64,000 bases of DNA from Morella rubra (Eukaryota > Streptophyta > Magnoliopsida > Fagales > Myricaceae): positions 15,799,643-15,863,642 of the forward strand of contig CM025851.1 of assembly GCA_003952965.2 (NCBI GenBank), read 5' to 3'. A program made the translations under genes and the position numbers. The notes beneath the pieces are model-generated. The model ran no database searches. It had not been told where the DNA came from and was given only the letters and a program-made list of their open reading frames with translations. Numbering within the stretch: the first letter of the stretch is position 1; each line of letters starts with the position of its first letter. Positions 21,015 through 34,320 of this stretch are shown here, piece after piece.

Positions 21015-22840
21015 CAAGAAATAAAATAATTACAAAATACACAAACCAATTTTACAAAAATCACTGATCATTTGCTCACTGAAATTTGTTTACTTAAAAC
21101 CCAAAAGGATGAACAATCATTACAAATATCTGATTTACCTACTTCTTCCGAGTCTCTTTCTGTAATGCCTTCTGACTCATTTCTAAATATTATTGATAAG
21201 ATTGTTTTTCAAAAATGGTACTCTGAAATAACCATTCGTATTAAAGATTATTCTTTTACTACTATTGCCTTGATAGACTCTGGTGCTGATTTAAATTGTA
21301 TTCAAGAAGGTTTAATTGATTCTAAATATTTTAAAAAATCAAAAGAAAAATTATCTCAAGCAGATGGTCAAAAGATGATTATTAATTATAAAATTTCGAA
21401 TGTAAATATTTGTAACAATGGTTTTTGTTTTCAAACCACCTTTGTTCTAGTCAAAAATTTAACTTCCAAAGTAATATTGGGGAATCCTTTTTTATCTTTA
21501 CTTTATCCTTATATTGAAACTGAAGAAGGAATCACTTCTAAAGTCTTAGGTCATGAAGTTACTTTTAAATTTTATTATCCTCCGTTTACTCGAGATATTC
21601 AAGCTTTAAAAAATATTTCTATATCTAAAGAAATTAATATTTTAAATCAAACTAAAATAAATTGAAAAAGAAAACATTTACAATTTTTACAACAGGAAAT
21701 TATATATCATCAAATAAAAGACCAGCTTACGACTAGTAAACTACAACAAGAAATTCAGCAATATCAGCAAACACTAGAAAAAACCATTTGTTCTTCTGTC
21801 CCTAATGCTTTTTGGAATAGAAAACAGCATATCATTACCCTTCCATATGAACCAGGATTTTCCGAAAAAGAATATACTTTTTCTCCGTCCGACAATACTT
21901 TTCCTCCATTACCTCCTATTCCTTTTAGTGGAGCTGCTCCTAGACCTCGTCCAGGATCAATTCCAATTAATAATCATTGAATGTTTTAGGCCAAATACCC
22001 CCAATATCAGAACTACGTGTCCCTCCTCCTCTCCCAAATATGAATACTACTTTCAGCCAAAAGCTTAAATCATCTTCTTCTGCTTCATCTGCTACTCCTT
22101 TACCCAATACTCTTTAATACCAAAATCATATATCAGACATGAGTGTTATGTAGAAGATCCATATCATACCATTCCAGATTCATATCAAACAGCATCCCAA
22201 ATGCTACCACCAAGATGGAACTACGTTCCACGCAATCCCATGTTCACACAGGAATTTTATCAACATATTTTGCAGGATACAAAATTCGTTGAATTTGAAA
22301 AAAACTCAATGCAAATATGATCCTTCTAATATTGGATTTTCAAAATTCACCATTCGAAGGATAATTTCTTCTAAAGAATGGGGTCAGCCATGGACTCTTC
22401 GAGCCTTGTCCGAACCATTCAAACAATTGAAAAATATCACTTATTATGACTATGTTGATGCATGGACTTTTGCTTTATTTTTTGAAAATAAAACCCATTG
22501 TCACACATGGTTAATACGTTTTAAAGGATTCCAATGCCCTGAACCTATGCGCCATTGGTTAATCCAGTGGTGGGATCGATTCGGTGCTGATGAAAAATTG
22601 TTTCCTCCAGGATTAAAGAAAGCCTATGATCAATGGGCTCTTGATCCCCATGATACTCCAGCCCTTGACAAATACCCTTCCATGAAAAATCCTCCTTGCA
22701 AAAATATACCCATTCTCCTTTGCTTTTTCATTTAATTCAATCTCTTTCCTTGGATACTATGTTGGAAATTTGTCTTCACCCAAGAAAATAATGCCAAAAT
22801 CCTTTCTAAGAAATTTTTTGTGAAATGGCGGTTTGTTTTG
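21015..22840 (+). mobile_element. Endogenous pararetrovirus fragment (Caulimoviridae, florendovirus-like), partial, broken
   Basis: A fossil virus copy in plus orientation. Parts seen are an aspartic-protease region with the DSGAD active-site motif (21072-21665), a Pro-rich linker (about 21890-22090) and the distal ORF region (about 22160-22840, with YYDYVDAWTF and PEPMRHWLIQWWDRFG). No reverse transcriptase is seen in this copy. The text matches the minus-strand copy to its right in inverted orientation. It is broken, with several interruptions, and looks old but still well alignable to its neighbour. It starts right after a TA tract. Confidence 0.8.
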
Positions 22841-25800
22841 ATATGGATCTGGAATGGTATGATATGGATCTTCTACATAACACTCATGTCTGATATATGA
22901 TTTGGGTATTAAAGGAGTATTGGGTAAAGGAGTAGCAGATGACAGAGGAGATGATTGTAAGCTTTTGGCTTGAAAGTAGTATTCATATTTGGGAAAGGAG
23001 GAGGGACACGTGGTCCTGATATTGGAGGTATTTGGCCTAAAACATTAAATTGATTATTAATTGGAATTGATTCTAGACGAGGTCTAGGAGCAGCTCCACG
23101 AAAAGGAATAGGAGGTAATGGAGGAAAATATTGTCGGAGGAGAAAAAGTAGAATTTTTATTTTTATTGAAGAGAGGAAGAACTCATTTTCCTTGTAGAAA
23201 TTCACGAGTTAAAAAATCAGGAATGGAATTATTAGAACCTTTAATATATTCAATATCAAAATCAAAAACAGAAAGAATTGCTTGCCAGGGGGCAAAAAGA
23301 TGTTTGGAAGCAAGATTTTTGACATCTTTCATTAAGATATCTTTGCAGATTGACAATCACACGAATTAAAAACTTTTGATTTAATAAATCATCTTGAAAT
23401 TTTGAAATACAAAGAACAATTGCTAGTACTTCTTGCTTAACAGTACTGTATTTTTGTTGGGTTGTATTCCATGCATGAGAATGATATTTACTATTTGTCT
23501 TTCAGAGTCATGCATGCGTTGTTTTAATATGCCACCATAACCAAGATTTGATGCATCAGTTTCTACTATTTTGAATGCATGTGGGGATGCAATGCCTAAA
23601 CATGGTAAATGTTTAACATGTTTTTTATTTGTTGACTATTGCAGTATGTTGATCAGTCCAAGGAAAGGATTTTTTTTAATCGATTAAATAAGGGTTTGCA
23701 TATTTTTCTTAAATCTTTATAGAAATCACCAATATAATTTAAACTACCAAGAAACGTTGAAACTGTTGTTTATCAAGTATTTTGTCAGGAAATTTATCAG
23801 CAAATTCAATTGCACGTGATATTGGAGTAATAGTGCCACGAGTAATATTATGACCTAAAAATCTAATTTGAGTTTGAAATAATTTATCTTAGGAGCAGAA
23901 ACAACAAGACCATTGGTTCAATGATTTTATGAAATTTATGTAAATGATACCAATGTTGTTTTAATGATTTAGAGAAAATAAGACATCATCAATATAAACT
24001 AAAGCAAAAGAAGTATAAGGAGTAAATATATCATTCATAATATTTTGAAATTCAGAAGGGGCATTTTTTAAACCAAAGGCATAACATTCCATTCAAAATG
24101 ACCAAAAGGAACAGTAAAAGCAGTTTTATATCGATCTTTTTCAGCAACTTGTATTTGATAATATCCAGATTTCATATCAAATTTAGAAAAAACAAGCATC
24201 ATGCAAACGATTAAGTAAATCTTTTTTATTAGGAAGAGGATATCGTATCCATCGTAAAGCTTTATTTAAAGGTTTATAATTAATAACAAGGCGAGGAACA
24301 CCTCGTTCTTTTTCAGCATTATTCATTACATAAAAGGCGCACAAGACCAAGGAGATTTAGAAGGTCGTATTAAATTTTTTCTAATAAAGATTGAATTTCT
24401 TTTTTGCAAATTTCTAAATATTCTTGATTCATTTGATAGGACAGCTTTTGTTGGTATATTCTTTTCAGAAAATCGGTTCATAGGAAGAGTAATAATATGT
24501 TGTTTTCTATTCCAAAAAGCATTAGGGAACAGAAAAACAAATGGTTTTTTCTAGTGTTTGCTGATATTGCTGAATTTCTTGTTGTAGTTTACTAGTCGTA
24601 AGCTGGTCTTCATTTGATGATATATAATTTCCTGTTGTAAAAATTGTAAATGTTTTCTTTTTCGATTTATTTTAGTTTGATGTAAAATATTAATTTCTTT
24701 AGATATAGAAATATTTTTTAAAGCTTGAATATCTCGAGTAAAGGAGGATAAAAAATTTAAAAGTAACTTCATGACCTAAGACTTTAGAAGTATTCCTTCT
24801 TCAGTAACAATAAAAGGATAAAGTAAAGATAAAAAAGGATTCCCCAATATTACTTTAGAAGTTAAATTTTTACTAAACAAAAGTAGTTTGAAAACAAAAA
24901 CCATTATTACAAATATGACATTCGGAATTTTATAATTAATAATCATCTTTTGACCATCAGCTTGAGATAATTTTTCTTTTGATTTTTCAAAATATTTAGA
25001 ATCAATTAAACCTTCTTGAATACAATTTAAATCAGCACCAGAATCTATTAAAGCAATAGTAGTAAAAGAATAATCTTTAATACGAATGGTTATTTCAGAA
25101 TACCATTTTTGAAAAACAATCGATCAATAATATTTAAAATGAGTCAGAAGGTATTACAGAAAGAGACTCAGAGAAGTAGGTAAATCAGATATTTGTAATG
25201 GTTGTTCATCCTTTTGCTTTTAAGTAAACATATTTCAGTAAGAAATTATCAGTAATATTTGTAAAATTGGTTTGGTATTTTGTAATTGTTTGATTTCTTG
25301 TTTTAAAATTTGTATTTCTTTTGTAAATCTTGATAGTAGTGGGTTGTACCTTTGAAGAAGTAAAACGAGCTAAAACACGTTAAATCATAATGGGTATCTG
25401 GTATTATAGTGAGAAGAGAAGAAGGGAGTAGCAGTAGATGTAGCATTTCTAAATCACGTATTTTTAACAAATAAGTTTGCTGTAAAGTAGGATCAGGAGT
25501 TTAGAAATTAATTTCAATAATAATTGATCAGAAGTAGATAAAACAGATATTTGTTTTTGCAGGTACAATTTTTTTCAAACAAGTTACAAAGCTGAATTTG
25601 ATCATTATCAGAAGAAGAAATTTCGTATGTCAGAAGAGTTGAAGAAATTATCATACAGGGATAGAATTTAAAAAATATTTTACATATTGACTTTTGTTCA
25701 GAGAAATATCTAATTCTTTTTTTTTTTTTTAACATAACATTTATTAGCAAAATGACCTGTTTTTCCACATTTCCAACAAGTAATATCTTTTTTGTTCGAT

Positions 25801-28515
25801 TTTTGATGTTTTGTTTTTTATGGAAGAAAAGGTTTCTTTATGGTTTTGATTTATGTTTATGTTTAAATTTAGAAGAAGGTTTTGAATAATGTTTGTGATG
25901 TTTTTTATGTTTTGAGGGGGGTAAGGAATAGAATAACCATATTGTTCACAAAAAAATCCAAGTTCTTTTCTAGTCTGTTTTTTCTCTTTTTAAAGAATGA
26001 TTAACTTTACATATCAGTACAAATTAATAAACCAGTACGATTAATGATATTTATAATTTCACCATAAGTAAGCTTATCATACAAAATAGTACCATTATCA
26101 TCAGCTAAATTAACACGCACTTTTTGAGCAAAATAATAAGGTAAACCTGCTATTAATTTTTCTTTCCAATAAGCTTGATTACAATCATCACGCAACAATA
26201 CTTTTGATAAAAATACATCTTTATACCAACGAAAATCAGCCATAGTAGGACATTTAAGATTTAACAAAAAATCAGAAGAACGTTCTCGATATATTCCTGG
26301 GTCTCCTATAAAATTTTTTGCAATAGTATATAATAAGGTATTAACAGAATCAGATATTTGTTCACCATTACTAAGGACAGGATTGCCATCAGTATCTCTT
26401 TTTATTGTATCTTGAATAGTATTAAGTTCAGTATCATTTAAATATCTATCCCACCAATGTTTTAATTGACCAGTAAAACCAGTTAATATACAGTTATACA
26501 CTTGATGTTCCGTACGATTACTATTGCGTAAAACATTAGCATACATAGCCATTTCATTCAAAATATTAAGAATTTTATATTCAGATATACCATCAATATT
26601 CCATTCATAAATTTCATTGGCAGAAAATGAAGAAGTATATAATAAATGTCGTTCTTCATATTGTAAATCAGGAGGTGTGAGTCGAGGATAATAATTTCTA
26701 GAATTTAAGTGATAATATTTTGCGGCAATTTTTGTATGTTGAGTTTTGGAGCGATGCATACGAAAGTTCTGAATGCAATGATATGTCGGAATCATATTGT
26801 TCAAATAAAGTTTCATTAATGATATTTTCAATGGTATTTTCAACAGTATATGTAAGCATGAGATATGAACCATAAATGATATTGAGAAATAAAAATGCAA
26901 GCAAGGTATTCCATGTTCTGTTAAGCAATAAAGTAATAGCAATTAAAACTGAAAGATCTTGACTCATATTGAAATAATATTCAAAGTTTACACAAATTAC
27001 AATAATGAAAGCACACTTACAAGATTAACTTGAAAAACTTGAAAACTTGAAACCTTGATATTGCGAGAAGAGAAAAGGACCAAAGGATTGTAAGAGTAAA
27101 CAGAGAATACGAGAGGTAGTTGGAATATTTAGGACGAGAGGTAGTTGGAATATTTAGGACGAGAGAGTTAGGAAAATATGAATGGTAGTGGGAATAATTT
27201 TGAAGAGAGAGAGTTTGCTGGAAAGTATTAAAGGCTTAGAAAGTTTGAGAGAATTCAAAGAGAAGTGATTCTGCGATGGATCTCTACTTCTGAGAGGTCA
27301 TATTATATAGAAAAGAAGACAAGAAAAAGGACTTGAGATATCCTTTGATATTTTTGAATAGTAGGGGTATTTTTGGAAGAAATGAACAGTAATGAAACAA
27401 TTCCAAGGGTATTTTTGGAAAGACATGAACAGTGATATTTGTCTGGGAACAGTAACAATAATTATCTTGAACAGTAGTGACTATCGGCAGCTTTATTCTA
27501 TTATTTTTAAAATGACAATTGGATCCTTCACGCCATGTAGTTATCTGTCAAACAACGTTGCAGGGCTTCTATTTCTTCAATGGAAAGTTCCAACTTGTAA
27601 CCAGCATAAGGATCTTGAGCATTATCTTCATATTGAGAACTGATATCTGGAAATGAACTGGAAGCAGCAGTATCTTCAACTGTATCTTCTTCAGATAATT
27701 GAGATAAAACTTCCAACAATTCTTTCTTATAATCATCACGGGATTGGGCAGCAGCAAGTTTAGCTTGAATTTGACTTTTCTGGGAAAGGAATTGAGGGTG
27801 TTTTGCTATTTGGAGTTTGGCTTGGGTAATGGAATTAATGATATTATCACAGGTAAAAACAAACCACCATTTCACAAAAAAATTCTTATAAAGGATTTTG
27901 GCATCATTTTCTTGGGTAAAACAAATTTCCAACATAGTATCCAAGGAAGGAGATTGAACTGAATGAAAAAGCGAAGGAGAATGGGTATATTTTTGCAAGG
28001 AGGATTTTTCATGGAAGGGTATTTGTCAAGGCTGGAGTATCATGGGAATCAAGAGCCTATTGATCATAGGCTTTCTTTAATCCTGGAGGAAACAATTTTT
28101 CATCAGCACCAAATCGATCCCACCACTGGATAAACCAATGGGGCATAAGTTTCAGGGCATTGGAATCTTTTAAAACGTATAAACCATGTGTGACGATGGG
28201 TTTTATTTTCGAAAAAATAAAGTAAAAGTCCATGCATCAACATAGTCATAATAAGTGATATTTTTCAAATTGTCGAATGGTTCAGTCAAGGCTCGAAGAG
28301 TCCATGGCTGACCCCATTCCTTAGAAGAAATTATCCTTCGAATGGTGAATTTTGAAAATCCAATATTAGAAGGATCATATTTGCATTGAGTTTTTTCAAA
28401 TTCAACTGATTTTGTATCCTGCAAAATATGTTGATAAAATTATTGTGTGAACATGGGATTGCGTGGAACATAGTTCCATCCTGGTGGTAATATTTGGGAT
28501 GCTGTTTGATATGTA
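22841..28515 (-). mobile_element. Endogenous pararetrovirus, about one genome length, circularly permuted, broken
   Basis: Fossil virus copy read on the minus strand. Order of parts from 28515 leftward: distal ORF (28515-27528); non-coding region with a TATA-type promoter (27529-26968, TATATAA at 27309-27303) and leader; coat-protein region (26967-about 25990, with WNIDGISEYKILN and FTGQLKHWWDRYL); CCHC zinc knuckle (about 25790-25730, CWKCGKTGHFANKC); aspartic protease (about 25240-24560); reverse transcriptase (about 24540-23600, VYIDDV motif near 24000); RNase H region (to about 23160); and the Pro-rich linker (to 22841). The two ends abut the same point of the viral genome, so this is one circular genome opened within the linker/distal ORF region. 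It is broken in many places. The family is judged from domain order; florendoviruses are the nearest group I know. Confidence 0.8.
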
Positions 28516-29974
28516 TGTATATATATAATATTACTGCTGCAATTCTATATAATTGCCACAAACGACCGCTTACGATGGCGCCGGACATAATCCTCCACTC
28601 AAACTTCAACTTTCAATGGCGCGCGGTTCGTAAGTGCCATTAAAAACCATAATTTGTTACGGTGGTCAAACTTTTATCACTCAACTGAAATTTTTTTATG
28701 GCCTTTTTTATTGACCGTCTTGCATCCGAGGATACAAAAGATGGATTAATGTTAATGGCAGCAAAATGCAGATACATGACTGGCATGGAGTCGCTGTGAA
28801 CCCGGCCCGTCAATCTAGAGTGGAAATGGCTTGTAAATTTTGGGAAAAAGTATAGTAATTGGTACCTTTTGATTACTGTGTATCTTTTTGTAATTTGCAT
28901 CTCCAACTACCAAGCTTGTTACATTGCACCAGAAATTATCAAGTACATCTTTACTCTTAATTTGAATCTTGTGTTACAATTTAACTTTTAAAATTGTGAC
29001 ACGCGTTTGCATAGTTTGAACAGCATAATGTTTCAAATTTGACAGTTTAGAGTATAAATTATAAAATGTGTGGTAATTAGAGAGTATAAAATTATATTGT
29101 TTTCCTAAATTTTATCGCTAACAATAATTTTCTTGCTGTGAGAGTCAAGCTAGAGGAGATGGCTGCAAGTTGGTCCTCCAGTCTAGCTACCTCTATATTT
29201 GTAATCACCCAATGGGAACGCATCGGTTGCGCGCCTACTACAACACCTATCAACAGGGACGGAGCTATGGGGCCATAGCCCCCTAGTTCCCCAAAAATTA
29301 TTAAAGAATTTTTTTTCCTTTAGCAAAAAAAATATGTTTTAAATTATTTTTAAAATTTTAGCCCTTAAAATTTATATATATATATATATTTGACTCCTCT
29401 CCGGTCAAATATGGTAGATCCAAAATGCAACGTACATGATAATGGTAAGAAGTAAATATTCGATAGGGCGAGGACTGAGGAGTACCCAAGTCTCATCCCT
29501 TTAATATATTCACCTCTATGTCCTAGATCTATTACTATTGTAGCAATTAAATAATTTTTATTCAGATAATTCTACATATGAAAATCCTAAGAGTTCTAGA
29601 AATTAATGGAGTTTAGGGAGACGAAATTCAAAACCGCGAAAAACCTGATCATCAGCAAAGAGTAGTAAACGATTATCACGACAGGAGTAATATTGTTTAA
29701 GGAGCCGATATTCATGACCACAAAAAATCATACTAGGGAATCAAAGCATTTAAAATAGCAGTACTCTTTACTTCCTTTATTTATGAGGCCACTCAATGCC
29801 CATTAACGTTTTTGGCTATATAACAAGAGAGAGTTCTCTTTCAAAGCCTAATTTTCCTACGCAGGAGGATGTGACTTGACTCCCAACTTAGCCACTTTTA
29901 TTGGTTACCATCTTTATTTATCTTTAGAGAATACATTAAGTCGATTTAAGTGTCCAAGTCGAGAGAGGAAGTTC
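28516..29974. other. Spacer downstream of chitinase 1
   Basis: It begins with a TA tract (28516-28528) bordering the virus sequence. CAGGGACGGAGCTATGGGGC near 29258 resembles the terminus of a common plant hAT-like non-autonomous element, but no partner end is found. A TA run lies near 29372-29388. No gene is recognised. Confidence 0.5.
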
Positions 29975-31035
29975 CTAGCAACTCAGATTATCACCAGGAG
30001 CAACACCAAATTGGTTACAGTATTGAGTGTAATACTGGATACGAGATTGGACAGCAGCAGAGTTTCCACCGTTACATTCAACTGCACCGTTGATTGCTCG
30101 AATTGTTGCTCCGAACCCTTGACTTATGACTTGGTGAACATTATTCATCCAGAACCACAAGGCAGTCTTGAACGAAATAACGGGATCTGAAGCCACAGTT
30201 CCAGGAGAGTTTAATCCGTCGAATCCAATACTGTTTCCGGCCGCTCCATAATTGTAATTCCAAGTTAGCTGAAGAGGTCCACGGCCATAATATTTTTGGT
30301 TAGGGTTGCATGGATACTGTGTGTTGCTCGAGTCACAGTAGTTTTGTGAGGCACCGTTTATCTCTTCAATATAGCAAAAAGCTGCATAAAAACAAAACAT
30401 CTTGCTTCAATTTTCACGTTAGCCTGTGCTAATTCTTTTGACTTATACTAGGATGCACAAAGTATGTATATAATTGACAGATCATATACATATTACTTAA
30501 ATCATATATATAGATGAAAATCTACACGATCCTATAATGAGTATCAGGTCTAATTTAAAGTACAAGGCGCACCAGATTTTATAGGTTAAAGATCATGAGG
30601 GAGTAAGTTCTTACATCCAGTCTCATGCGTGACATGGGCGAAGAAAGCTGCAATCTCACGCTTAGAAGCATCAGCAGAACCATCCTGGCCGAATTGAGAA
30701 TACGAATTCAGTGCATTAAGGAATGCTGCTCTTGTATAGAAGCTCTTCCCGGGACAGTCTCCACTGGCCTGGTTAAGTATTCCATTAAAGAAACTGTCTG
30801 TCACAATATCAGCCACCGAAACATCACCAGTAGGCGATGATGAAGTACAAGGGCCTTCTCTGCACCCAGACCCACAGTAGTCGTTGCCGGTGCCACAGTA
30901 GCCGAACTGGCTGCAACACAGATTTGCTGCACAACCACAGTTTTGACCCATCACGTTCGTGGGCAACACTCCTGCTAAAATTCCAACCAGAACAATGGTT
31001 AGAAGACTCCTCTTCATGATGTTAATTGCAGCCAT
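29975..31035 (-). CDS. Class IV chitinase 1 (hevein domain + GH19), secreted
   Basis: Two exons, 31035-30615 and 30381-29975, joined by a GTAAGA...GCAG intron; 275 aa. Residues 1-32 are a signal peptide ([18 protein letters not shown], cleavage before QNCGC). A short CBM18/hevein chitin-binding domain with eight Cys follows ([17 protein letters not shown]...GPC). A Ser/Pro/Gly linker leads to a GH19 catalytic domain shortened in the way typical of class IV. The catalytic Glu is in HVTHETG; a second acidic site is in [24 protein letters not shown] is the family signature. GH19 enzymes cut chitin and chito-oligosaccharides in the cell wall space in defence and development (EP3-type). The start at 31035 is preferred over the ATG at 31089, which lies too near the TATA box (31111-31104). 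The codon split by the intron gives Ser after HETG, where His is usual and chitinase 2 has His. Confidence 0.93.
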
Positions 31036-31103
31036 CTTGAGAAGGTGTGAAGAAATTAAGAATGAACAAGATGGTGTGACCTGAAGCAAGCTTGAGCATG
31101 TGA

Positions 31104-31111
31104 TATTTATA
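31104..31111 (-). promoter_or_regulatory. TATA box of chitinase 1
   Basis: TATAAATA on the minus strand, about 70 bases upstream of the chosen start codon. The spacing gives a short leader and argues against the upstream ATG. Confidence 0.6.
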
Positions 31112-32399
31112 GTCCAAACGCATGGCGAGAAAAGGCTTGGAGCTACTAGCAGCTAAGTTCTCGATTTCGTCATCGTGATGATCCCTAGAAGCCATGTGAG
31201 GAACGGGTCTTGTTGCCAGACTTTGACTCGTTTAACAGAAGAAGCTGTCCTCGTTCGGCCAACGACTTGACGTCGAACCAAAACTCCTCTCATCTTGAAA
31301 GCAATGTTGAATCGACATTAACCATGCGTGAACAGGGAAAGATCTTATCTGAGTTTTAGGTCGTTATTGTAGACAGAGGGTTCTGAAAATCAACGTATGT
31401 ATATATACGTATGTATAGACTCAATTTCACCTCGTCGATATGCGATTGCAGAGCAGTTTTGAGCCTCTATACGTTGCTGCTTAAGGTTTAGTTTAAAGAA
31501 ATTGTCCCCAGTTGTTGTAATTTCTCTCTATTTGGCGTTGCACAGTAAAATAATAACTAGTTCAGATAAAAGTTCTAAAAGAGAAATTAAGCAGAGCATT
31601 TTTATTTCGTCGGCATCTTTTTAATGCTTCCCACGAAGTCGTGGCCTCCACCGACCGTCACTCTTCCTCTTTCCCGTCCCAATTGGAGAACTTGAGTCAT
31701 TATCCTATTAGAATAATAATAATAATAATTTAATATTAAAAAAATGTTTAATTCACCCCTATGATTCATAAGTAATGATCATAGGTTTATATTATTTCAA
31801 TTATAAGTACTACATATCATGAGTTTAAAAAAATATAGGTAAAAAGTATTTTGTTTTTCCTCAATCACAAGCACGTCTACAAGCGTGCACGGTTCCAAGT
31901 TCGAATTCACTACGAGGATAAAGTGTATAAAATAGTAGTGTAAGTTTTAATTAGGCCGCTAGCTCAAGGCACTTTTCGGAGTTCGCAGTGGCATTAATCC
32001 CATTAAATGAAACTGAGTTATGCCAAATTAATTCGAGCCCAATATACATGAAGTGCCAAAGATTTTTCTTAAACCAAAAAAAAAAAACTGAGGTCTATAA
32101 ATAAATATGAGACCCTACAGCATAACTTGAACTTCTAGCCATGAGTGAGTATACCCTAAAAACTAAAGGTAAATAGAATCATTGATTCAGGTACTTGTTT
32201 ATCATTTTATAATCTGCATTATAAAATTGTGAGGAGCATAATAATTCAAGATCTGTTGATGAAATATTCAATTCGAGTTTTCAAAGACACTCTCCGCGTA
32301 CGTGTCGAACTATTTCCATATTTGACTTCTTAAAAGTTAGAGCTCCTGAGCATTGTCCCAAATCGACCATACCTGCATGCTTCCCAATAGTACTTACAA
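31112..32399. other. Upstream region of chitinase 1, no gene
   Basis: It shows no resemblance to the promoter region of chitinase 2 (43592-43840), so the two genes differ in upstream sequence. An ATA/AAT-rich run lies at 31705-31745. No gene is recognised. Confidence 0.5.
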
Positions 32400-32950
32400 A
32401 CTAAATATCAATTGCAAATCAAATCGAACTTAAAAAGTTTTATTATGAGAATCATTACTTTAATTACTTCCTCCTATTTTGATGTCCCAATTGAAAAACC
32501 TTTTTTCCAAAATCAAAACATTTATCGACCAAACACGAGGTATATACCTGAGGTTTCCACATGATTAAGTTGGTATACTTCCGCACATGACATCAATAAT
32601 CGATTGAGATCAGTTCTAAACTAGTACGTAACTGAGCTCCATCAACGCCTGGATTGACGATTTGTCACGAACTGGAGGAGGGCGGACAAGGCCCTCGTAT
32701 TTTGACCGCCATTGCTCTTTGTAAGAGTCCTAATTGTCAACGAAGCAAGTCCTAAGACACATATGGAAAGAAGCTGCAGCCGCAGAAGACAGCTAGTGCC
32801 TGCATTAATTTTGATGGAAACATTTCGCATTATACTCATCACGAATGAGAATATGCTCTGGGTATTTGTCACAGCTCACGAATACCAACACACAGACAGC
32901 TTTTTTTTTGTTGAGAAAACAAATAAATTATCAGAGCAAGACAGATGAGG
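32400..32950. repeat. Unidentified local repeat, copy 1
   Basis: It matches 41152-41880 over most of its length and, in its middle, 33056-33420. The shared core includes CGCCTGGATTGACGATTTGT, GGCCCTCGTATTTTGACCGC and CATTTCGCATTAT. Open frames in the core differ between copies, so no common protein is supported. Confidence 0.8.
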
Positions 32951-33055
32951 CTATTTCATAGGAGATATCGTGGAGACGGCGACCTGCAACAAAATCTCAA
33001 AGAAGCACAAAAGTCAAAACTGGTAACGGAGAAAAGAATCAACAACGAATTAATT

Positions 33056-33420
33056 AGGCTTCCACATGATTAAGTTGGTATACCTCCGCACATGACATCA
33101 ATAATCGATTGAGATATTCAGTTCTAAACTAGTACGTAACTGAGCTCCATCAACGCCTGGATTGACGATTTGTCGCGAACTTGGTGGGGGGGCAAGGCCC
33201 TCGTATTTTGACCGCCATTGCTCTTTGTAAGAGTCCTTCTCAATGAAGCAAGTCCTACGACACATAAAGAAAGAACCTGCAGCCCAAAAAGACAGCTAGT
33301 GCCGGCATTTTGATGGAAACATTTCGCATTATACTTATCACGAATGAGAATATGCTCTGGATATTTGTTGGCATATGGCATGGGCCTTCCTCACTTGTCT
33401 GCGCAGTACACTTTCAGGTG
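33056..33420. repeat. Unidentified local repeat, copy 2
   Basis: Direct repeat of 32560-32880: CTTCCACATGATTAAGTTGG and CATCAATAATCGATTGAGAT occur in both, about 500 bp apart. It has drifted slightly from copy 1. Confidence 0.85.
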
Positions 33421-33560
33421 GCCTAACATATATATCTTGGGTTCCATAATTTTCTTTCAAGCCAGGAAAATAGATCATGGTCCTGTGTATGTTCTTGATT
33501 CAATCTCAAATATTGCAAGAGGTGCAAAATTAATGAGCCTCTTAACCCGTTTGCTGTACT

Positions 33561-33880
33561 CACTACTAAAATTTTCACTTTTAGTGAGAAATTCTGGGTG
33601 ACAAAATGAATTTGGTCACTAACAGTGAACTTTTTGTGACAAATTTTTATTTTCATCACTAAAAACTATTTTTTAGTGATGAAAACTGATTTTGTCACAA
33701 ATTTCATCACATCAGTCTTTATTTGTGACAAAATTTGAATTTCGTCACCCAAAATAAGTTTATTGTGACAAAAGTTTCGTCACTAAGAAAATAAAAATCT
33801 TTAAAAAAATTTAGTGATGAAAATATTCGTCACCAAAAGCAAAACGATTTTGTGACAAAATGTTTCGTCACTAATACCAT
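33561..33880. repeat. Left subterminal repeats of the Pack-CACTA
   Basis: Repeated GTGACAAAAT and ATTTTGTCAC in both orientations, interleaved with CACTAAAA/TTTTAGTGA. Confidence 0.8.
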
Positions 33881-34218
33881 CCGATCATCCCAATAGGCGT
33901 TCCATCATCCTTGAAGATCCCTTGCAGTCGAGGGTTTATTTTTTCACAAGCCTCTCTGCCTCTTGTCTTCCCTCTCTCCATTCTTCCTAAGCCAGACATT
34001 GCCACCAGTAGCACACTCTCTCTCATATTTCTCTCTCGTTCAGTCTCTCTTTTCCCGATTCCCTTCACTCTCTCTCGCGCCCTCCCCTTCCCCTCCGTGA
34101 AATTTTCTAGCCTCTCTTTGTGCTTTTATCAGGTATGTTTTGTTTCTCTCTCTCTAGAATTGAGACAATTGTGGCTCAGTGTTCGCAAAGGCACTTGAAG
34201 GATAATTTGTTGTCTGCA

Positions 34219-34320
34219 GGAACATCTTATTCGAACTGGCGGTGGTCCTATGTCTGTTATAGTCTATGGAGACCAAGAGAAGCCAGCTCTACTTACATAT
34301 CCTGATTTGGCTCTAAATCG
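34219..34320 (+). pseudogene. Captured exon of an SF21/NDRG-family gene
   Basis: After a TGTCTGCAG acceptor the reading [20 protein letters not shown] with [13 protein letters not shown] matches the N-terminal part of plant SF21/NDRG proteins (alpha/beta-hydrolase-like, named from sunflower pollen SF21 and human N-myc downstream-regulated genes). In family members LALN is followed by HMSCFQGL; here the text changes right after LALN, as expected if one exon was captured and joined to other sequence. The open frame runs on to 34492 with unrecognised residues. Confidence 0.75.

Noticed and set aside
29258-29290. CAGGGACGGAGC terminus suggesting a whole hAT or MITE
   Set aside because: No complementary end or target duplication was found nearby, so a complete element is not supported.
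31035-31089. Longer N-terminus for chitinase 1 from the ATG at 31089
   Set aside because: That ATG lies only about 15-20 bases from the TATA box, probably before the transcript start; the ATG at 31035 gives a normal signal peptide and the same exon length as chitinase 2.
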